From an uncultured Bacilli bacterium (lineage in GTDB: Bacteria; Bacillota_I; Bacilli_A; RF39; UBA660): DNA of 16,661 nt. The stretch lies in the NCBI GenBank assembly GCA_948874605.1, contig CAQRXS010000014.1:1-16661 (forward strand). The letters are read 5' to 3'. Shown here in pieces: positions 14,296 through 16,661 of the stretch. Within the stretch, counting starts at the first letter, position 1. Each line of letters starts with the position of its first letter. The notes below the pieces were generated by a model. That model had not been told where the DNA came from. It did not search any database and saw only the letters and a program-made list of their open reading frames with translations. The position numbers and the translations under genes are program-made.

Positions 14296-15178
14296 AAGTA
14301 TCGATGTAATAAAGGATATTTATAAACCTACTAAAGTTACTATTTGTGGCAATGCTCAAATTTTAGAATCCACAAGTGGCAATGTTGTTGTAAAAGAAAA
14401 AAAAGAGAATATAAGAGAACTATACGATTATTTAACAAGTCGTAATTTTCTCTTTTTTCCATCTTTGATTGACGATTCTAGAGAAGGAGTAAACATCTAT
14501 GAATACGTTCCTGACGCCTCGATGCCTAAAGAGCAAAAAGCTTCTGATTTTATAAAAGTAATCGCATTATTGCATCAAAAAACAACTTATTATAAAGATG
14601 TTTCTTCGGATGAATATAAAAAAATCTATGAAAACGTGCAAGCACAGATTGAATACTTAAGTTATTATTATGATGAAATTTATCAAAGATATTTTGAAGA
14701 TGTTTTTCCAAGCCCAAGTGAATATTTGTTGATGAGTAATATTTCAAAAATTATGGCTTCTCTAAATTTTGCTAAAGGAGAATTGGAAGCATGGTATAAA
14801 AGTGTGAGTGAATTAGATCGTTATCGTATTTGTCAAATTCATAATAATTTATGTTTAAGTCATTTTCATAAAAAAGAAAAAGAATGTTTGCTTAGCTGGG
14901 ACAATTCAAGAAAAGATACGCCAGTAATGGATTTGGTTAAATTTTATAAAAACGTATATTTTGATTTGAACTTTGAGATATTGTTACAAGAGTACTTTAG
15001 AATCTGTCCTTGGAGTGAAGAAGAGAAAAAGTTGTTTTTTATTAGCATTTCTATTCCACCAAAATTTGAAGAAAAAGGTAGTGAATTTGAGCGTGTTCAA
15101 AATGTAAGAAATATGTTGGATTATGTTTATAAAACAGAACATTTAATACGGCCATACTATGCGGTAGAGCAAAAATAG
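14285..15178 (+). CDS. YsxE/CotS-like spore coat protein with a kinase-like (APH) fold
   Basis: Probably a spore coat-associated protein of the CotS/YsxE/CotI group, whose fold resembles aminoglycoside phosphotransferases. The 297 residues show a kinase-like N-lobe (GNVVVKEKKENIRELYDYL, about 32-50, and a hinge INIYEYVP-like segment), then the C-lobe block ICQIHNNLCLSHFH (about 182-195). In active enzymes this region is HGDxxxxN; the catalytic Asp is replaced here by Asn. LLSWDNSRKDTPVMDLVKFYK (about 202-222) replaces the D-x-G/D-x-D metal segment. Both changes fit a coat protein without full kinase activity, but this is read by eye. Its position directly after a spoVID-like gene matches B. 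subtilis spoVID-ysxE. GGAG lies four bases before the ATG. It ends in a tail-to-tail overlap of 36 bases with a minus-strand gene. Confidence 0.7.
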   Translation: MKNRSIDVIKDIYKPTKVTICGNAQILESTSGNVVVKEKKENIRELYDYLTSRNFLFFPSLIDDSREGVNIYEYVPDASMPKEQKASDFIKVIALLHQKTTYYKDVSSDEYKKIYENVQAQIEYLSYYYDEIYQRYFEDVFPSPSEYLLMSNISKIMASLNFAKGELEAWYKSVSELDRYRICQIHNNLCLSHFHKKEKECLLSWDNSRKDTPVMDLVKFYKNVYFDLNFEILLQEYFRICPWSEEEKKLFFISISIPPKFEEKGSEFERVQNVRNMLDYVYKTEHLIRPYYAVEQK

Positions 15179-15340
15179 AAGAATTAATATTTCTAGCATT
15201 AAAATAAAAATATTAAAACGAAAAGGTAAAATTAAAGTTATAATTACTTGATAAAATATTAAAACACTTAGAATTAAAATAGCAAGAACCGTAAAAAATC
15301 CACCACCACGATTTGGACGATTACAATTGCAGTTTCTCAT
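15143..15340 (-). CDS. small two-helix membrane protein with Cys/Asn-rich N-terminus
   Basis: A 65-residue protein starting MRNCNCNRPNRGGG, followed by two hydrophobic helices, about 15-38 (FFTVLAILILSVLIFYQVII) and 42-62. Cys-x-Cys at the N-terminus with a Gly-rich hinge before a helix recalls small sporulation membrane proteins such as the YjcZ group, but similarity is only in style. On the minus strand AGGTGA lies about five bases before the ATG at 15340; a GTG at 15349 lies within that site and is not preferred. Upstream on the minus strand, catattc with gtaga 18 bases before it resembles a sigma-G promoter with two mismatches, too weak to call. It overlaps the 3' end of the ysxE-like gene by 36 bases, and codons there serve both strands. 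Confidence 0.65.
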   Translation of the reverse strand: MRNCNCNRPNRGGGFFTVLAILILSVLIFYQVIITLILPFRFNIFILMLEILILLFLLYRIVWPY

Positions 15341-15388
15341 ATGTATCACCTAATAATAGAATATGTAAATTTTTTTAAAGAGTTCTAC

Positions 15389-15418
15389 TTGACTTTTAAA
15401 GGGCAGAACGGTTATAAT
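15389..15418 (+). promoter_or_regulatory. sigma-A promoter of the prepilin-like gene
   Basis: TTGACT (15389-15394) and TATAAT (15413-15418) are separated by 18 bases. This is one of the two full -35/-10 promoters in the window, both at its right end. The start point would be near 15425, leaving a leader of about 20 bases with agaggtg (15431-15437) seven bases before the ATG. Confidence 0.75.
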
Positions 15419-15444
15419 AATTGTTAGAGTAGAGGTGCTTATTT

Positions 15445-15900
15445 ATGAAGAAAAAAGGTTTTACATTAATTGAATTGTTAGCAGTTATTGTTGTATTAGC
15501 AATTATCATGTTGGTTGCAGGTTCTAATGTATTTGGTATTTTAGGGGATGCTGAAAAAAGCTCATTTCGTAATGAATTTATATCTCTTTTAGATCAAGCT
15601 CAAACTAAAGCTTCTATGGATTTAATGGATGGAACAATTAATGGTTCAAGAAGAACAGTATGTTATAATGACAATTCCTTAGATGATTATTTTGATCAAA
15701 AAGGAAAGGATTATACTTACAGTGTTTTGGTTACTTATAATAACGGAAAACTTGAGATAAAAGGTTGGATGAGTAGTGATAAGTATAAAGTAGAGAATTC
15801 AGACAATACCTTAATTAAAGGAGACGTCAAGGATAACAATGGTGGAAGCGTATCTACAAACTGCGGTAATCCAGCTGGTGTTTATCACATTACGTCTTAA
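15445..15900 (+). CDS. type IV prepilin-like protein (N-methylation motif)
   Basis: A 151-residue protein with a textbook class III signal, MKKKGFTLIEL. A prepilin peptidase should cut after Gly5 and methylate Phe6, and the conserved Glu is at mature position 5. A hydrophobic helix follows to about residue 34 (LLAVIVVLAIIMLVAGSNVF). The soluble part is Asp/Asn/Ser-rich with two Cys (73 and 140) that could form a disulfide, as in many pilin C-terminal loops. It could be a pilin, a competence pseudopilin or a secretion pseudopilin; no pilus ATPase, prepilin peptidase or com gene is nearby. It is monocistronic, with a strong sigma-A promoter and a GAAA-tetraloop terminator directly after the stop. 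It is close to the exported surface protein at 15995. Confidence 0.9.
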   Translation: MKKKGFTLIELLAVIVVLAIIMLVAGSNVFGILGDAEKSSFRNEFISLLDQAQTKASMDLMDGTINGSRRTVCYNDNSLDDYFDQKGKDYTYSVLVTYNNGKLEIKGWMSSDKYKVENSDNTLIKGDVKDNNGGSVSTNCGNPAGVYHITS

Positions 15901-15901
15901 T

Positions 15902-15924
15902 AAAAAGCTAGAAATAGTTTTTTT
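15902..15924 (+). terminator. terminator of the prepilin-like gene
   Basis: aaaaagcta (15902-15910) and tagtttttt (15915-15923) pair over nine positions with one G-T wobble around a GAAA tetraloop. The T-tract continues as ttttctttt. This is the best-formed terminator in the window. Confidence 0.8.
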
Positions 15925-15939
15925 CTTTTGTAAAAAATC

Positions 15940-15968
15940 TTGATTTTAGTTATAAAAATATATATAAT
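15940..15968 (+). promoter_or_regulatory. sigma-A promoter of the exported surface protein
   Basis: TTGATT (15940-15945) and TATAAT (15963-15968) have a 17-base spacer. GAGGGA at 15985-15990 is the ribosome site before the ATG at 15995. The leader would be about 20 bases. Confidence 0.7.
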
Positions 15969-15994
15969 TAAGATAATAGAATACGAGGGATAGT

Positions 15995-16661
15995 ATGAGA
16001 CTGAAATATAAATTAGGGTTAGCAATCGTAGTGGTGGCAATAGGAATATGTTTGATGACATATCAAAGTTATGCTCTTTGGGTAGTAAATTTAGAAGGGC
16101 AAGAAAATGTTGTGAGTTCAGGGTGTTTTAAGATTGAGTTTGAACAAATAAATGCGCCAATTATGATGAATAATACCTATCCAATGAGTGACTCTAAAGG
16201 ACTTTCTGGTATCCCATATAAGTTTAAGATAACAAATAAGTGTAGTATAGCATCAAAGTATTATGTGACATTAAATACGTTAACAACAAATCAACAAGAA
16301 GATTATAATTTAAAAGAGAAGATAAAGTTTGCAATTCATAAAGAGACAGAAGCAAAACCAACAGCAGGAATTAACTTAGGAGAATACGCAAGTGATATAA
16401 GTCATATCAATGAGGATAGAACGAGTATAGTAGTAGAAAATATGGATGAATCAATCATACTCGCGGCAGATATATTAAATCAAGGAGAAGAAGAGACCTA
16501 TAGTATTTATTTATGGTATGATGAAAAAGCTGGAAATGAGATTATGAATCAAAAGTTTGAAGGAAGTATAAATATATTAAGCACAGCAACATATAAAAAA
16601 GAGAAGACAGCAGTAGAGTATATAAAAGATAAATCATTAAATAACAATGAATTAGTTTATG
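15995..16661 (+). CDS. exported TasA/camelysin-like surface protein (5' part)
   Basis: A gene running off the right edge; 222 codons are visible with no stop. The N-terminus is a signal peptide: basic MRLKYKLG, then a hydrophobic core IVVVAIGICLM, and a likely cut after SYA (residue 27), giving a mature start LWVVNLEG. The first ~200 residues look like a beta-sandwich of the SipW-dependent TasA/camelysin type. The IPYKFKITNKCS segment and the EEETYSIYLWYDEKAGNE...INILS segment resemble that family's strand pattern. Cys44 and Cys83 could pair. The visible end (KTAVEYIKDKSLNNNELVY) appears to open a second region, as in large surface proteins of uncultured gut Bacilli; this is from memory, not a search. 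Ile codons are mostly ATA (13 of 23 by hand count), unlike the neighbouring prepilin gene (2 of 10). Confidence 0.75.
   Translation, partial: MRLKYKLGLAIVVVAIGICLMTYQSYALWVVNLEGQENVVSSGCFKIEFEQINAPIMMNNTYPMSDSKGLSGIPYKFKITNKCSIASKYYVTLNTLTTNQQEDYNLKEKIKFAIHKETEAKPTAGINLGEYASDISHINEDRTSIVVENMDESIILAADILNQGEEETYSIYLWYDEKAGNEIMNQKFEGSINILSTATYKKEKTAVEYIKDKSLNNNELVY

Noticed and set aside
15185..15214. AT-only hairpin taatattt...aaatatta just after the ysxE-like stop, considered as its terminator
   Set aside because: It has eight A/T pairs with a long loop and no T-tract, and lies inside the coding sequence of the minus-strand small protein.
1..16661. Use of the Mycoplasma code (TGA as Trp), considered because of the AT richness and possible Mollicutes kinship
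   Set aside because: TGA ends several genes in ATGA overlaps (scpA, rimM, trmD and U32 junctions), Trp is encoded by TGG, and no conserved protein needs read-through of TGA.
1..16661. CRISPR array, tRNA, rRNA, riboswitch, insertion sequence or integrase
   Set aside because: No spaced direct repeats, cloverleaf or rRNA segments, transposase-like proteins or structured leaders were seen. Most spacers are under 200 bases and are explained by promoters and terminators.

Overview
The window reads as chromosomal DNA of a low-GC, spore-forming member of the Bacillota. The evidence is AT-rich coding with strong Shine-Dalgarno (SD) sites of the GGAGG/AGGTGA type, the forespore genes spoVAC-spoVAD-spoVAE behind a near-perfect sigma-G promoter, a SpoVID-like LysM coat protein followed by a YsxE/CotS-like gene, and scpA-scpB. 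TGA is used as a stop (several ATGA stop/start overlaps), so the genetic code is the standard bacterial one and not the Mycoplasma code. The compact, divergent versions of the spore genes and the TasA/SipW-type surface protein at the right edge suggest an uncultured gut Bacilli lineage (RF39/Erysipelotrichia-like). That placement is inference.

Layout from left to right. 1-132: tail of an unknown gene. 254-1093: a stand-alone metallophosphoesterase with its own terminator. 1266-3023: the spoVACDE operon for loading and release of dipicolinic acid (DPA). 3085-4050: a single-pass membrane protein of unknown function. 4122-5413: scpA-scpB (condensin partners). 5494-11213: a tightly packed housekeeping operon with a YgjP-type zinc protease-like protein, a SpoU/TrmH RNA methyltransferase, rimM, trmD, an unknown lysine-rich protein, a HAD phosphatase, a U32 'peptidase' and a second U32-like half protein. 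The theme is RNA modification and ribosome maturation. 11282-12022: deoD. 12030-13388 (minus): phosphomannomutase/phosphoglucomutase, sharing a bidirectional terminator with deoD. 13522-15178: a spoVID-like and ysxE-like pair, in the same order as in Bacillus subtilis. 15143-15340 (minus): a small Cys-rich two-helix membrane protein, tail-to-tail with the ysxE-like gene. 15445-15900: a lone type IV prepilin-like gene. 15995 to the right edge: the start of an exported TasA/camelysin-like surface protein.

The regulation is unusually legible. Four gene junctions have the form stop codon, hairpin, T-tract, extended -10 (TGnTAnnnT) within a few dozen bases and without a good -35. The spoVA operon has a GTATA-N18-CATACTA sigma-G promoter, and the two genes at the right end have textbook sigma-A promoters. 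Several genes probably start at TTG or GTG codons, because the nearest ATG or GTG lies inside the SD itself.

No tRNA, rRNA, CRISPR array, insertion sequence or phage module was seen. No clearly new defence or mobile system is present. The best leads are the terminator/promoter composite junctions, the split U32 pair, the orphan prepilin beside a surface protein with deviant codon use, and three genes I cannot assign.
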